Of a stretch of 64,000 nucleotides of DNA, positions 63,810 to 64,000 are shown one piece after another. Under the pieces are notes generated by a model. It saw only the letters and a program-made list of their open reading frames with translations. It made no database searches and was not told the DNA's origin. This stretch comes from Treponema sp. (GTDB lineage: Bacteria; Spirochaetota; Spirochaetia; Treponematales; Breznakiellaceae): positions 29,050 to 93,049 of the forward strand of contig WRLP01000009.1 of the NCBI GenBank assembly GCA_009777535.1, read 5' to 3'. The translations under genes and the position numbers were made by a program. Each line of letters starts with the position of its first letter. Position 1 is the stretch's first letter.

Positions 63810-63908
63810 ATGCAAAACAGCTGGAAAAATTTTACACGATTTTTCTCAAAACCGCTAAACTTGGCACGGTTTTTGCTCCCCCCCCCCCCCCCCCCCCCCC
63901 CCCATTAA
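63810..63908 (+). CDS. Start of a gene broken by a poly-C tract
   Basis: An ATG with a promoter and a ribosome site opens a frame (MQNSWKNFTRFFSKPLN...) that runs 23 codons, enters a 26-C run, reads eight prolines and stops at TAA 63906. The bases after the run are low complexity. The true gene probably continues past the end of reliable sequence, so the product cannot be named. Confidence 0.45.
   Translation: MQNSWKNFTRFFSKPLNLARFLLPPPPPPPPH
63878..63903. repeat. Poly-C tract, 26 bases
   Basis: Twenty-six C in a row fall inside the start of the last gene. Together with the T tract that follows, this looks like a contig-end artefact, though long C tracts can also be phase-variation switches. 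Confidence 0.9.
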
Positions 63909-63915
63909 CACTTTT

Positions 63916-63957
<42 letters not shown>

Positions 63958-64000
63958 CTTCTTTCTTTTTTGTTTTTTTCAATTAATTATTATATAATTT

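Noticed and set aside
63878..63903. Poly-C as a proven phase-variation switch
   Set aside because: The sequence after it is a T37 run and T/C-rich noise, so contig-end error is more likely.

Overview
The window reads as a stretch of spirochaete chromosome, most likely Treponemataceae and possibly of the insect-gut Treponema type. The support is indirect. The short lipoprotein signals (for example the one ending VIGCDTGGG at 35291) and several lipoproteins with C-terminal repeats are common in that group. Flagellar chaperones (FliS and a FlgN-like protein), a methyl-accepting chemotaxis protein, an Rnf complex and sequence-diverged housekeeping genes fit a motile anaerobe. No rRNA is present, so this is inference and not proof.

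Layout. Positions 1-3200 form an AT-rich accessory stretch: a partial gene, two hypothetical proteins (one an EreA/ChaN-like lipoprotein), a GNAT acetyltransferase and a PnuC-like membrane protein. A repeat- and palindrome-rich gap follows, then a large MACPF (perforin-like) lipoprotein at 3578-6487. Positions 6934-14283 hold one tightly coupled minus-strand operon, rnfCDGEAB-metF-folC, which ties ferredoxin:NAD+ energy conservation to one-carbon folate chemistry. Positions 14461-17967 carry a DUF3795 protein, a WYL regulator, an MntP-type Mn exporter, and an Fe-S protein divergent from a Crp/Fnr regulator. Positions 18025-22103 are a sensory cluster: two unknown proteins, a hybrid histidine kinase and a FIST-domain sensor. 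Positions 22228-25891 encode an ABC-2 system whose permease is fused to an M1-type metallopeptidase. After a half-size EamA transporter and a CdaR-like protein without its DNA-binding end come carB, copA, an exported nitroreductase, creD and a repeat lipoprotein.

Positions 36850-46010 hold a serine beta-lactamase-like lipoprotein in an AT-rich patch, DUF167-cysE-cysK (cysteine synthesis), a GPH-family symporter, a TetR regulator and a divergent heterodimeric ABC exporter. The second exporter subunit is split by a one-base T-tract frameshift. Then come a bacteriohemerythrin, grpE-dnaK-dnaJ (with a roughly 130-bp imperfect palindrome between dnaK and dnaJ), mtlD, fliS, a flgN-like gene, lrgAB, a membrane-anchored solute-binding-like protein, a TPR protein with a jelly-roll-like front domain, a PrsW-type protease, an initiator tRNA-Met, a small AT-rich gene pair, an acyl-CoA ligase, a chemotaxis receptor and a DUF4349 lipoprotein. 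The final bases are a new gene start that runs into a 26-C tract and a 37-T tract, which looks like a contig edge.

The most coherent functional unit is Rnf plus MetF plus FolC. The most promising less-described items are the MACPF lipoprotein, the permease-peptidase ABC system, the FIST/hybrid-kinase cluster, the palindrome between dnaK and dnaJ, and a set of genes whose -10 boxes lie so close to the start codon that leaderless mRNA is predicted.
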